A DNA stretch of 64,000 nucleotides from Pseudeuparius sepicola (GCA_963920635.1 OY987298.1:107575309-107639308), one strand, 5' to 3'; counted from the first letter of the stretch, positions 44,046-55,423 are shown. Numbers and translations: made by a program. The notes: a model not told the origin generated them from the letters alone.

Positions 44046-44084
44046 ACTTGTCTGACAAAGAAGTGTATTCTTTGTCAGACAAGT
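44046..44084. repeat. Perfect 17-bp hairpin with 5-nt loop
   Basis: acttgtctgacaaagaa, loop gtgta, ttctttgtcagacaagt. The stem extends outwards by ttttgg on the left and ccaaaa on the right across a one-base bulge, giving about 22 bp in all. It may be a miniature foldback or a small-RNA-like hairpin. Confidence 0.7.
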
Positions 44085-44629
44085 ACCAAAATCGCTTTGA
44101 TTTTTTTTGTTTAAGTTAAAATATATATTTTCGGGTTTTATTTTTTTAACCCCATTTAAAAATACCTCTGATGCCACTGATTTGGCAACTTAGTCGGCCT
44201 AAATTTTATGTCTATGATCTCCAACCCCTTTCAAACTAAGAAAATTTTATGTTTCAATGACAAAAGTGACAGTAATATAAACAAGTAAAAAAAATTGACA
44301 GACAGCCATCAGTGATGACAGTTTTATAACCTATTGTATGCGGACAGTGGTTTCTTTGTACCATGGTGTACTTGTCAATCATCAATGCATGTTTGCCATA
44401 AAATATGGTGACGTTTACAAACCAGTCACGTGAAAGATGTTTAAACAGGTGGTTAAAATGTTCATTTAGGGCGTTTTTTTAAGATCTTTCAAAAAAAGAA
44501 CTACCTATAACGATTTACCAAAATTAATATTTTAATGCGTTTTTGAAAAGTAACATTTTAACGGAAGAGAATAAAGAAAAATGACTTTAATATAAAACTT
44601 TCAGAAAAATAATTAGGACTTTCGAGTGC
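44085..44629. other. No feature recognised
   Basis: AT-rich sequence without frame or repeat end. Confidence 0.4.
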
Positions 44630-44858
44630 TGTACCGAAAACATATTTTTTCTACAAGCGTGCGGAAAAGTGTACTTTTAATTTCTTTGCTTCTCCGAACG
44701 CTTGTAGAAAAAAACAGTGTTCCTAACTCTTGCGGAAAGTGTCTTTTCCACACTCAATTTCTTGGCTGAACTCCGCTACGCGTCGTTCAGCCAACTGCAA
44801 TCACGTGCGGAAAAGTGGCACTTTCCGCACTTGTTAGGAAATATACTATTTTGGTATC
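44630..44858. mobile_element. MITE with several internal hairpins
   Basis: Terminal similarity: gtaccgaaaacatatttttt and agcgtgcggaaaagtgtact on the left pair with agtggcactttccgcacttg and atactattttggtatc on the right. Inside, ttggctgaa and ttcagccaa form a 9-bp stem around the sequence ctccgctacgcgtcg, and a second stem is formed by ttctacaagcg and cgcttgtagaa. Noncoding. Confidence 0.72.
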
Positions 44859-46645
44859 GCGACGCCTATAGCGTCGTATTTGCAAAGATGCGCTAAATGG
44901 GCAAATTTATTCCTTTATTCGACTCATAAATATTATCCCCATAACTTCAACCGTTGTCCACGAACAGAGGCCGGGCTTTTAAACATGATCACCCGTATAT
45001 CTCAGCAAGCAGTTTTTTCTTACCGTTCGCTGTTGTATTGCTTATTATCTTCTTTTTTCTAGATTGAGCTGCTAAAATAATCTTGGATGTTGGATGATGG
45101 CTTATATAGCCAAAACGTCCGTTGTACTAACATAATTGAATTCTAATAATAAATGCTGGTAGAATTTCCCAGGATTTATATTCAAGAAAATGGTGCCTTT
45201 CTGAATATTCTACAGCATTTTCTAAAAAACTATTGATTTTTTCCATGGTCAAGAGTAGCTGTTTGCTTAGAAGTTATTATATAGATTCTTAAGTTTCAAA
45301 AGGATTTTTTTTTTCCTTAGGTTCATAGATAGAAATCTGTTGATAAATTTGAATGGCATCTGTCAAAAAAATAATTTTGAATTTGTTTTTTTTTTTGCAA
45401 AAATAAAGCGGAGAAACAAGAAAAATTTACCACCAATTAATTTTAAAAATGTTAAAAATTTTAAAAATGTCCGCCATGAAAATTAAATTTTAAATCAAAT
45501 GAAATAAAGTTTATTTTCAATGTAAAATTTTGGTTGGACCTTCTAAAAAGCCCATGCCACAAATCACTATTTTTCCTAATTTCACAACTACTAGATCCGT
45601 CACGAGTGCAACCCCCCCCCCCCAGCTTTTAAATATCACGCTACGTCACTGGCGGCGGCCATCGGAACCATATAAATTTATCAAGAAAATCTTTAAAATT
45701 TGACGCCAAGAATACATTATACATTGTACGTGATACAGTCATGATGTAAAATATTTTAACCACATAGTGGGGGAGGAACCACTAAAAAGGAAAATAGAAA
45801 AACGATTTTTTGAGAACTTTACAACACCTGTGGCAACTCAACTTTAGCACCCACGTAAGTCGATGTCCCTACTTGAAAGCACACGGCCAAGATGACTTCT
45901 GGAGAGTTATTTTGCCACATTGCATTAGGTATTTGATCTTATTTTCGAATGTCGAAGAATAAACTGCATTATGTTGTTGTCCGACGTATTGTCAGTCTTG
46001 ATTCTACAAAGGGCAAGCGTTATAACATATGAAAATTTGAGAAATTTGGCAACCGGCACGGCAACAGCACTATCGTAACGAAACTGTGTCTACACCGTGA
46101 TCCGTTGCAGGCTTTTGTCGTGATTACGGCCAGTGTGCCTCTAGCCTTAGAGAATTCTAAAATGTTCTAAATCTAAACCCGAGTCTAAACCAGACGCACA
46201 CAGCTGTCTGTTTGTCCGTATCTGAAAGCCCCTGCTAAATATTCCGCCTCCCTCCAATAGCGCAACCTATAGAGTAGAGAAGAAGCAACCCCGATGACAC
46301 CGGTGTATTCACCAATAAATGGCGCTGATAACGCACATCGCACGCCCTAGTATCTAGGGAGTGACAATCCAATCGTGTCAGTTGTAACTATCTAACTATG
46401 TAACTAAGGTTTAGCGAGTTTCGTATAGTTGAAAGTTTTTTCCAATTTTTCGAGGGTCTTACGTTTCGTTTCTGTAATATGGTTTAATCGACTTTGATGT
46501 TCTGATGAGCGGTATCGGCGGTCGAACGCGCTGAAAAGCATCGATTTTTTAACCTTCTACTAAAACGTCAGAAACGCCCACACCCACACTCTACAACTCG
46601 AAAAATATGCATGTTATGAACAAAAATCCTTATACCACATAAAAG
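44859..46645. other. No gene recognised; C tract and possible initiator
   Basis: A run of 12 C lies at about 45,611. From 46,140 to 46,460 the sequence is of mixed composition with cgtgtcagttgtaac, which contains the arthropod initiator core TCAGT, but no downstream frame with family features follows. The rest is AT-rich. Confidence 0.3.
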
Positions 46646-46647
46646 TA

Positions 46648-46731
46648 CAGTCGCGGACAGTTGGTATCGAACGACCTGAAGAGGTTTCTCGTGGCTATCG
46701 TTACAGGGCGCGCGGAGACGGCAACAGCGCG
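46648..46731. repeat. 84-bp terminal inverted repeat, left
   Basis: Matches 51,985-52,068 in reverse complement, including gaacgacctgaagaggtttc and cgttacagggcgcgcggaga. GC-rich inner half. Confidence 0.9.
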
Positions 46732-46936
46732 CGCCTTCGGCATCGGATGGTTCGAACGGGTGTCTTGTTCCGAGAATTCTTTGCAAGCGATTAAGCCGAT
46801 GTCACCGAAAGGGTTAAAAAAAATTAAGGAATCAGTATTAAACTATTTATTAAAACAGTTCACAAGTATACAGTATGATTTTTTAAACTACCACCGCGAT
46901 TTCCTCGCTTATTTTGCGCCCTACAAAAAAAACATG

Positions 46937-47735
46937 AGAAACAAAAAGGTGACAATTTTGGACAGCTAAGTGGCCCTGAAAAAGTAATCAACATCCATGG
47001 TCAACTTGTCGCGCAATATAAAAAAACCTCCAATTGAGCAAAATTATTAAATAGCCGTAACATACCTATTTATTTTAAGATACCGAAGAAAACTTTTATA
47101 TTGAAAATTGATGGCACTGAGAAGCTTTATGCAACTGGGTGCTCAGATAGTTTCTGAAAATTACACAGGCTCTTCGGCTCTGTTGAGGCCATTGTTTTAG
47201 TTATTAAAGGCCATTGTTTTAGTTTATTAAAGTAGTTATTTGGCTCCCTACTGAAAAATCTTAAGAAACAAAAACGTGTAAATTTTAGATAGTTGGTTAA
47301 TGTTAAAAAAAGAAGTCGGTATCCATGGCCAACTTTTCGCGCAATACCAAAAAAAACTTAAATCAACAAGAATCTGAAAACAATCAATTTATTTTGAAAG
47401 TCGAGGGAAAATTTTAATTGGAGATTAGCGGCAATTAGATCACGCAAGAACATTGACAAAAGAAAATTTTCATACAATTTGTACTAGTTTTCCCGCTAAT
47501 TTGTTTAAAGTGTGAAGTCGAAATAGCAATTAAAAACATCAGCAGTTATTCAAATTAAAGACAAATTTTCTCATATTAAAGATCTTGTTTGATCAAAAAA
47601 AAATTAAATAAATTGATAGTTTTGTTTTCACATTTTTGTCGACTTGAGTTTTTTTTTTGTATTGCGTGAAAAGTTGGTTATGGATGCCGATTTATTTTTT
47701 AACATCACCTAGCCGTCTAAAATTGCCATATTTAT
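46937..47735. repeat. Three copies of a 90-bp module, two direct and one inverted
   Basis: Module copies lie at about 46,937-47,028 (+), 47,262-47,350 (+) and 47,641-47,730 (inverted). Each reads approximately aattttagacagct, atgttaaaaaa, then atccatggccaact and tcgcgcaata followed by an A run. Similarity extends to flanking AT-rich sequence such as tttattttaaga and tttattttgaaag. Confidence 0.8.
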
Positions 47736-48003
47736 TATGCTTATATAAGCTTACTTACATAAAAAAAATATATTTAATGCAGTGATAGGGCCAAAGCGAA
47801 AAATGTTTTTCAAATAAATCAAAGTGTGCCAATTGTTTCTAAAATTGGTAGTATGGAGTATCCTTTACTTTTGAACAACTTTTCCTAGCAACTTATTTCC
47901 ACATAAGAAATGTTAGCAAAGTTTTTATCAAGAGTAACTTTTTGCGGTAAAATTAAAGATAAGAAAGTGTTCCTATTCAACACCTCTTCTGTGGACATAC
48001 TGT
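47736..48003. other. No feature recognised
   Basis: AT-rich interval inside the TA-flanked segment; no frame or repeat end. Confidence 0.4.
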
Positions 48004-48241
48004 ATATACATAGTGTATTTGGAAATGAAAGGAAGGTTTATGGCTTATTATAAATATAAATGCAAATTCTTTATCAGAGGCTCGAGAGTCCGTCATAAAA
48101 TACTACATAACTCGCCCGAATATTAATTTGCGTATTTATCCTCATCAGATTTTTAGCAAAAGAGCACGCCACTGAAATGGTCGAATTTTCCTTCTCAATC
48201 AATATTTATGGCCTCCTTTCATTTCCAAATACACTAAGTAT
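48004..48241. mobile_element. MITE, 238 bp, about 30-bp inverted termini
   Basis: tatacatagtgtatttggaa atgaaagg at the left is matched by the complement of cctttcatttccaaatacac at the right. Interior is AT-rich and noncoding. TA at both outer edges. Confidence 0.82.
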
Positions 48242-49488
48242 AGTTGTCAGCGGTTTTAGACATTAAGTTAATAAATATTTTGCGTTGCAACAAAAATGTA
48301 TTTTTATGTTATAATAAAAAAATATGTAGTAACACTAAAAATATATTTAGCTAATAACCCTAGAATTAAAAAAGTTAATTAAAAGGATTTTCATAAATTA
48401 TTCTTTTCTTTGCAAAATAAGTATTTGTTCCAACATTTAGTTGTTAGGTCTCGTAGTCCTAAACATAAATGATTATAAAATAAAAGGGGTGTCCCTTTTA
48501 TTTATTTTTTCTTATTTTTGAAGAAATTGGTCAGAAGTTTTAATAAATTGGTTTTCGTGGTGCTGCAATGCTCCATTGTTTCTCATAAAATGCCCTTCAA
48601 CATATAAATGAGATTAGGGGGTCACAGACATAAAATTACCCTTGTAACTTAATAGAGAGTTATTGCAGAAACTGTTTTTGGCATTAAGCAGTATTTAAGA
48701 CGACCTTATTTGAATACTCTCATACGTTATTTATGATTCTGACAATAGTTATTGCAAGTCGTAATTTATGTATCCAAATTAAGGGCTTGTTTACGTTTAC
48801 TTTATTGTTTTGTATTTCTACACTTTCACTAGAATATTATGTGCTTTTATAATTTTGCTCCGGAAAAAACTGGGAAAACAGCCAAATAACCACGGAACAC
48901 CAAGGTGAAAGACTAATGAAAACAAACAAGGTGCAAACGCAAACAAGCAACGAACATTTTAGGTTAAGTCCTACTTTCACAGAACACTAGCGTTTTCTGA
49001 CAAATCAGAATTTATTTTAAGAATTGTGACAAATAAGGTAAAAATAACGTATATTATGGTATACACAATAAACAAAAATAAAGGAAAATAACCTTATTAT
49101 GGACGACCTTATGTCAAACTACGACTGCGCATGCTCAAATGTCAAAATAACGTCAAAAAAGAGCGCGACGTTATTTATTTCTGCAATAACTCTCTATTAT
49201 TTAAATTGCATACCTTTATCAATAACATCAGAAGACACACAGCAGGGACACGTGTCAAGCTTTACACACCTCCCTGGACCTCAATGTGATTACCTGGATA
49301 AAATAAAATAATTTCAGGTGATTGAGGACTTCCACAAGCTGGTTATAATGATTACGAAGTTTTATTAGAACCACCGACACAGGAAGAATCCGAAAAAACT
49401 ATAAACCCATTAAAATCTTTATGACTATAACATAATTAAATAAAGGCAAGAAATCAAATGCATTTTCCATTATTATATTATATGTATA
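48242..49488. other. No gene recognised
   Basis: AT-rich, lies downstream of the transposase gene. A short hairpin, aaaaggggtgtcccttt, is at about 48,482. No second open frame or passenger gene is visible. Confidence 0.4.
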
Positions 49489-50502
49489 TTAATATTTAGT
49501 ATACCCACCTTGGGATAGGATGACTTTCTGAACTCTCCTGCTCATCGAATCTATGAGTTGGCAGCAGAGATCATGGGTTACGACTTCATCCCACGTTTGT
49601 TGAATCTTCTGCCAAAGTGCCTCCCTATTTTCGGGTACGAAGTTCTCCATTGTCCGCGCCATTCTGCCCCACACATTCTCAATGGGATTCAAGTCAGGAC
49701 TCTTCGCCGGCCATTGCAACTTTTCTACGTTGTTTTCGGTGAACCATTCGCGAACTATTCTTGCTGTATGCACAGGAGCGTTATCATGCTGGAAAACGAA
49801 GCCATCGGGATACATTTCCGTTGCAGTTGGTAACAATCCGCCTTCGAGTATCTCGCAATAGCGAGCTGCTGTGAAGCGGTCGTCGATTCTCCAACAAATG
49901 CCAGGTCCACGGTAGCTTATCCAGGCCCATATGTTGACGGAAAAATGCCCACTCCTTTTCCTGGGTGACACAAATCTTTCGTCATATCTTGAACTCACCG
50001 AAGGTCTATATACTCGCACTTTGCCATTGTAATGGCTTTGAAAGATCTTTTCGTCGCTAAATATTACCTTCTCCCAATAATGTGGCGGTAAACGCTGAAA
50101 CTCTCGGCATATCTGCAACCTGACTTCCTTATTAGCCTCGGTCAGCTGAATTTTGTTGCTGGCCGTGCGAGATTTCAGATTGGCTGCATCTAATCTCCTT
50201 CGGGCAGTTCTAACACTTGCTGGAAATTGTGTTGCAGATACTGCTTCAACGGCGGATTTAAACGGATTTGCAAGGCAAAAATTAGCTAGTTGCTCATCTT
50301 GTTGGTCAGACGTAATTTTCACATTTCCTCCTCTATGTATGTTTTCCACGCTTCCGGTTTCGTCATATTTCTTCTTTATATTGAAAATGGTGCTTTTAGA
50401 TACACCAAATTCTTCGGCCAGTCGGGAAATAGCCCAACCATTTTCTAGTTTGGCGATGATACGGTGCTTGACGGATTCACTCAAACGAGGCATAACGAAC
50501 AC
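49489..50502 (-). CDS. Tc1-type DD34E transposase, intact
   Basis: A 337-codon frame, the longest apparently intact gene in the window; the likely start is Met4 (MPRLSESVKHRI). Residues 8-60 form a helix-turn-helix (LAEEFGVSKSTIFNIKKKYD), and a second DNA-binding segment with RTARRRLDAANLKSR follows at about 98-112. The DDE catalytic triad is complete: D150 in FSDEKIF, D240 in FQHDNAPVH and E275 in SPDLNPIENVW. There are exactly 34 residues between the second D and the E, the Tc1 signature. Length fits the family. The enzyme would excise and insert an element at TA. Its own inverted repeats were not found close to the gene; the nearest candidate pair is the 84-bp repeats at 46,648 and 52,068. 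Confidence 0.93.
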   Translation of the reverse strand: MFVMPRLSESVKHRIIAKLENGWAISRLAEEFGVSKSTIFNIKKKYDETGSVENIHRGGNVKITSDQQDEQLANFCLANPFKSAVEAVSATQFPASVRTARRRLDAANLKSRTASNKIQLTEANKEVRLQICREFQRLPPHYWEKVIFSDEKIFQSHYNGKVRVYRPSVSSRYDERFVSPRKRSGHFSVNIWAWISYRGPGICWRIDDRFTAARYCEILEGGLLPTATEMYPDGFVFQHDNAPVHTARIVREWFTENNVEKLQWPAKSPDLNPIENVWGRMARTMENFVPENREALWQKIQQTWDEVVTHDLCCQLIDSMSRRVQKVILSQGGYTKY

Positions 50503-50799
50503 TGTTAGTTACTCTCTCGAATTAGGATACTGACTAAATAATTTTAGCCCACCCACCTTAGTATTTATACAAAGGGCTAGGAGCAGGTATAATCGATATT
50601 TTCAAAATCTACATCCAATTCAATATTACAATTATTAAGTTAATCCCCTAAATTTAGTTATATTAAGTGCAGGTAGGTATAATTAATAACTACCTATTTA
50701 AAAAGATATAAATATCTATGCTAAAATATTTCAACTCAGGTAATCCGATAATCCATTAATTTTGTGCCATACATTTTCTAATTAATATTAAGAGCCCCC
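50503..50799. other. 5' flank of the transposase gene
   Basis: About 300 bp upstream of the transposase start on the minus strand. A TATA-like tttgtataaatac (minus strand) lies about 70 bp before the start codon. No inverted terminus was seen here. Confidence 0.35.
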
Positions 50800-51600
50800 G
50801 TATCTACTTTTAAACATATTATACAAATCCTTGAAATCTTTAATTTTTGAGATAATCGCTTGATCTGTTTTTTGTCCGAAAGGACTTCAAAAGCCGCTTA
50901 TTTTAGCAATCCTGCCATTTTCAAATTGCAAATCCAGGGCCGGCTACGATTTTTTTTATTCCCCCGATTTTCACAAAAACCATTTAGCCATTTTTTTATT
51001 TAAAATCTGACACCACAGCGTCAATCAGGACAGTCGAAAACCCTTTATATACCAAATTTGAACAAAAAATATAGAGAGAGTTCTATTCTACAGGATGTCA
51101 AAATTGAGCAAAATAGGAAATTTAAAGAAACCTCTTCAGGCATCTCTGGCGAGTCAAGTCATAAAAATTCAGCATTTTCAGATGGGGCAGAGAAAAATAC
51201 CCTGTATTGAATCTTTGCACACCAACACTTTGAGTGGTTCTGTTGACAATTAAACTATTTTGACGGGATTCCAGGGCACACTTGACTCGCCAAATGCCTG
51301 TAAATTTCCTATTTTGCTGAACCTTGACATCCTGTAGAATAGATCTCTCTCTAAATTCTTTGTTCAAATTTGGTATATAAAGGGGTTTTAGGGGGATCCT
51401 GATTAACGCTGTATTGGTAGATTTTAAATAAAAAAAACACTCAAAAATCGTAGCCGGACCTGGATTTGCCTTTTGAAAATGATAGGAAGGCTAAAAGAAG
51501 CGATTTTTGAAGGCCTTTCACACAAAGAATGTTCAGGGATTATCTCCAAAAATAAAGATTTTATTAATTTGCATATGTTTAAAAGTAGACACCCTGTATA
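50800..51600. mobile_element. 0.8-kb palindromic foldback element
   Basis: The arms are reverse complements over almost 400 bp with diverged stretches. Matching blocks are tctacttttaaacatat, taaaatcttt, cattttcaaa, ccgg(a/c)tacgattt, tttatttaaaatct, tttatataccaaatttgaac, ctattctacaggatgtcaa, aaaataggaaattt and ggcgagtcaagt. The centre lies near 51,200. Noncoding; two truncated relatives are in this window. The right end carries acaccctgta. Confidence 0.85.
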
Positions 51601-51984
51601 TTAAATTATTGTTTTTGAGAAATTCTTCGGAATTCTATTGTGGCTCAAATTGACTATGGATTTACCTAATTTCATATTCCTAATTAATACAGGGTGCTGG
51701 CAGCAAAGGAAGGAAACTCGAGAAAAAGCAACTTTTATTGTGGTGTTGATTCTAATCTCAGCCTTGATATTTATTATTTTTTTATTTCATTATCATAAAT
51801 ACTAGACGGTATAGTAACATGATAAAATAGTACGAAATATTAAATACCAACACTGGGGTTGGAATTATTACCAGCACAAAGTTGCATTTTCCTCGAATTT
51901 TGTTCCTTTGCTGTGAGAGGCTGGAGGCTGTAATTTGCACTTTATGGTTCTATTTTTAGCAGACCGGCCGGCTGCAGACTCCAG
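51601..51984. other. No gene; interval before the right terminal repeat
   Basis: Contains tacagggtgctggc at about 51,689, another CACCCTGTA-type end. AT-rich otherwise. Confidence 0.35.
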
Positions 51985-52068
51985 CGCGATGTTGCCGTCT
52001 CCGCGCGCCCTGTAACGATAGCCACGAGAAACCTCTTCAGGTCGTTCGATACCAACTGTCCCCGACTG
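51985..52068. repeat. 84-bp terminal inverted repeat, right
   Basis: Reverse complement of 46,648-46,731 with about two mismatches; outer end gactg followed by TA. Confidence 0.9.
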
Positions 52069-53235
52069 TACATGAACCCTCCACTAGTCTATCTCTCATC
52101 GGCGCTATACTTTCGATGTATTGATGTATTACTCTTAAAAGTGGTTGATCAAACCCGATTTACAAGGCCCAAAATTATTTTGATAATTTAATTTAAATTT
52201 GACGGTTTTACAAAATAGGTATATTAAGGCATATCGTGAAGATTATCAATAACTAATACATTTATATCTTTACAAACTAGTATTTTCCTGAATTTACTAA
52301 ACAATCCAGGTTATATTTCTGTACCTAATGTGTAAAGCGAACTTTGTTCGGCATATAATGTGAGAAACAGATCAATACAATAATTGAGTTAGGTTAAGGT
52401 TTTATACGTTTTCTTATTATAAATAAATCAATCAATCAATCAATCAATCGCATAGTTATGCGACGCCCTTGAATACGTTGTAAATATAATTTGTTAATGT
52501 TTTCATGAAAAAGCTGCGGAATATTGAATACAGAGATATCCAGTTTGCAGAGTGCGCGAAATGAGTTATTTGACCGTATTTGTGGATCGCTCACAAAAAT
52601 AATATACAATTAGATTTTAATGGTGACATTTTCAAATAGATCCTTTAATCTGAACAGTGTTTGGTGTTTGCATATTAGATTCTCATTGTAATATCAACAG
52701 GTAAGTAATATCTAAATTAACTTAGACCATGCTGTACATTTTTCGAATTTTTTAAGATTTCTGTGTAAACGTATAAAATTAAAGACTTGCGATAATAAGT
52801 ATATGTTGTGCAACTGGCAGCCCCGACGCGCTGGTTTAACAGCTGATCAGGTGTGCGCCGTTAACAAGAAGTTATAATACACTTCTGAAAATATTTTTCT
52901 TATATTTTTTTGGTTGACTTTAAAAAATAATAATTCGTATTAAGCTATTTTTTCCACCTGCGGTTAATTATTTTACATCGTGACTGAATCACCCTGTATC
53001 ATGACATTGTGTTCGTCTTTACAATGCCCCTTTTCATCAAAGGCAAATGCAAATGTCTTACGCTTGATTGGAACAAACAAACTTGCTATACCGGAAATTA
53101 TAAAAGGGTTTTATCAAGGGGCTGGACGGCTGCGAGGGCCGGGCGGCGCTCCGCACTCTGGTTCAAATTGCAGAAAATTGCGATTCTCTCCGAACGAAAT
53201 AGCTCGAAAACTGCTTAACTTTTCATTCCGGTACA
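52069..53235. other. No gene recognised
   Basis: AT-rich with an aatc tetranucleotide repeat at about 52,425-52,450. A caccctgta motif is at 52,990. The stretch 53,100-53,235 is GC-rich (gagggccgggcggcgc) and may belong with the duplicated block that follows. Confidence 0.35.
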
Positions 53236-53480
53236 AAAAGACGAAGATGGGAGAGCACTCGGGCGGGCGTAAAAAGAAGCAGGGGCGCGGCCGGCCATAA
53301 TTCTGGACCGAAACGGCTTTGTATTTCGATCACGTGTCCGGGAGGTGCGCGAGCGGGGCTCCCCCGCAGTCTACAGCAAATATACACGTTCCGTATAATA
53401 AGGCACTATGTTTGTTACGTTATGGACACGTTTTGATTGTGTTTTCGTTCCATTAGTGACGCTCTCTGAATCCAGAATTC
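53236..53480. repeat. Diverged duplicate C1 (pairs with 58,825-59,045)
   Basis: Aligns over about 210 bp with the downstream copy in the same orientation: ataattctg, cgaaacg, ctttgtattt, atatacacgttcc, ataataag, cac, tttgattg, gttccatta, gctctctgaat are shared. C1 is GC-richer. No open frame conserved between the copies is apparent. May be a duplicated noncoding element. Confidence 0.75.
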
Positions 53481-54884
53481 ATTGAGTACCTACATCGGAA
53501 TTGCCATTTCGACGCTGCCGCCGGGCTGCATAAAAAAATCGGAAACCTAATTAAGTACATCGTGATCTTTTTCTCGAAACGCGGTGCACAATAAACTTGG
53601 TATAGCATTTACTAAAATATAGAAAGATGTCTGAGGAATTCGAAATTGCTTGCGCACCTTTGATTCTAGATCGACAAGAAATTTCTTACTCGTACGATGT
53701 GACTGCGTACACAGATAGAAAGAGATACTTGAATCAAATAAAATTTATTTAACTCAAACAAATTTGATTCTTGTATATGGCGAACCCTAGAATAACTTTG
53801 AATAAAACATTCGGTTTGTTTCAATTTAAAAGCAACATTTAATTTGAGACAAATAAAATGATATTTGAAAGAAATTAATTTTTATTCCCATGAAAATACT
53901 AACGAATTGAATTAAATAAATGATATATTTCGAAGGAACAAATCTACAATGTTAAAAACATTTATTCTATTTTAAAAATTAAGAAAGCTGCGTTAAACAA
54001 CTGTGATGGGTTCAGTTACCAATTCAGGGTATTCACTCAAATAAAATATTATTTATTTAAAGTAAAGCAACCTTTGTCTTTATCATTATTCACAAACTTT
54101 ACTTTTTGTCGATTCGAATAAAAAAACAATAAATTTATTCAATTCATAAAGATGTTCTGTTGAATGGAACGGAAATTGGATTAGAAAAACACGATAATTT
54201 GTAATGCTATAAAAATATTTATTTAAATACAATTAAAAACAATATTTGGTATAAAAAAAACTATACAAAAACTCACCAAGGAAAACGCCTCATACAGGTG
54301 GCCTATTTGATACATTTCAAGTAGTTCTTTGAGATGTTTATCCACTATTGTTTATGCGTTCCTACTTACAAAAGAAGCTGAAAACACACAATATACCACA
54401 CTTCAGTCGGCTAATCGGAGGCTATAAATAAAAATAAAACTGCTCGCACAAAACATCTAGGAAGACTGCAGACGCGTACTTACACGGACACGGAATAGCG
54501 CTGAACGCCGACACTAGAGTGCGCCCTCCTCCTCCCATATTTTCTCTAGAGCGGCAAAGTCATTACACTGCTATTTGTTGGCATTTTCTTGGAATTTTTT
54601 GGCATTTATTGGTATTTCTTTGGAATTTTTTAAGCTAAATCTGGAATTTTCGGTATTTTTTTGCATTTTTTGGCATGTTAGTGTACAAATTTTGCCAGTG
54701 ATTTCACCCTCGGTTGTACCTCCTCCTCCACCTTTGAAATTATATTACATAAGTAAATCGTTGACCTTTAATCTACTATTTGCATTTAGTGAGCAAAATA
54801 CCTACAAGATTATCGGGCCCTTTTGCTTATGTAGGTAAGACGAGATCTCTGCGGTATTGTACTTATTTTAAAGAACAAGTATTA
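53481..54884. other. AT-rich region with low-complexity tracts
   Basis: Bases 53,740-54,260 are rich in aaataaa-like words. Bases 54,570-54,680 carry irregular repeats of tttggcattttttggaattt. No gene. The 8-bp hAT target duplication begins at 54,885. Confidence 0.4.
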
Positions 54885-54892
54885 ATAATAAC
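54885..54892. repeat. 8-bp target-site duplication, left
   Basis: ATAATAAC precedes the hAT left end and is repeated exactly at 56,560-56,567. Confidence 0.92.
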
Positions 54893-55180
54893 TAGAGTAA
54901 CCCAAATATGCAAGTCGAAACCCTAAAAATAAGCGCATAAATATGCAAATAATTTAGTCAAAATATGCAGGAAAATGTTGAAAATATGCAAATTAAGAAA
55001 TACTTTAAAAATATAAATATTTATTGTTTCATTTACAAATAAACATATATAAGGTACATAGAAATTTCTAAATGCATTTATACATAGTAAAAGTTACAAT
55101 ATTTTATTTTAAATTTTCTACATACATTGAACTAAATCTAAATATGCATTTATTATAAATTATAAAAATCAGGTTGAAAT

Positions 55181-55423
55181 TTAGTTGTAAAAACAATAAA
55201 CCACTAAATGTTGCTCAAAATTCTCAATTAAAAAATTTTGTCTTCTATCAGAATATAAAAATTTATAAATGGAGAAACTCCTTTCCACATCAACCGATGT
55301 AAGAGGTGCGCTTTTAAAATTGCTCACCATCACAGGATCCAAATCGATGGATTCGGTAAAATCTCCGTTTAAAATATTTGCTACTTGGCTAATAAACTGA
55401 AACCCACTATTTTTTTCCATCAC
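55181..55423 (-). pseudogene. hAT transposase C-terminal domain
   Basis: The 80-codon frame contains SAPLTSVDVERSFSIYKFLY, SDRRQNFLIENFEQHLVVYC, a good match to the hAT dimerisation pattern (P.TS..VER.FS..K.....R..L...N....L......N). It lies near the 3' end of the gene, 290 bp from the transposon end. Frameshifts and stops between 55,430 and 55,800 separate it from the catalytic part. Confidence 0.78.

Larger units (their letters stand above)
46648..52068. mobile_element. 5.4-kb segment bounded by 84-bp inverted repeats with TA flanks
   Basis: Left terminus 46,648-46,731 begins cagtcgcggacagttggtat; right terminus 51,985-52,068 is its reverse complement with about two mismatches. TA precedes the left end (46,646-46,647) and follows the right end (52,069-52,070). 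CAGT ends and TA flanks are the hallmark of Tc1-type transposons. A complete DD34E Tc1 transposase gene lies inside. The length is several times that of a normal Tc1 element; it includes other repeats. It may be a composite transposon or two unrelated short elements in opposite orientation. Confidence 0.6.

Noticed and set aside
45085..45115. gatgatggcttatatagcc followed by aaaacg, resembling a Penelope-type hammerhead
   Set aside because: A stem ggct/agcc is present, but the CUGANGA box is altered (ggatga) and G12 after stem II is missing.
46502..46545. ctgatgagcggtatcgg followed by cgaac, resembling a hammerhead ribozyme core
   Set aside because: The segment between ctgatgag and cgaa does not form a stem II with the required pairing, and the GAAA core is incomplete (gaac).
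46661..46969. 102-codon frame crossing the left 84-bp repeat
   Set aside because: It is created by the GC-rich inverted repeat and has no continuation or domain.
49558..50533. Plus-strand frames opposite the transposase
   Set aside because: They are shadows of the intact minus-strand DD34E gene.
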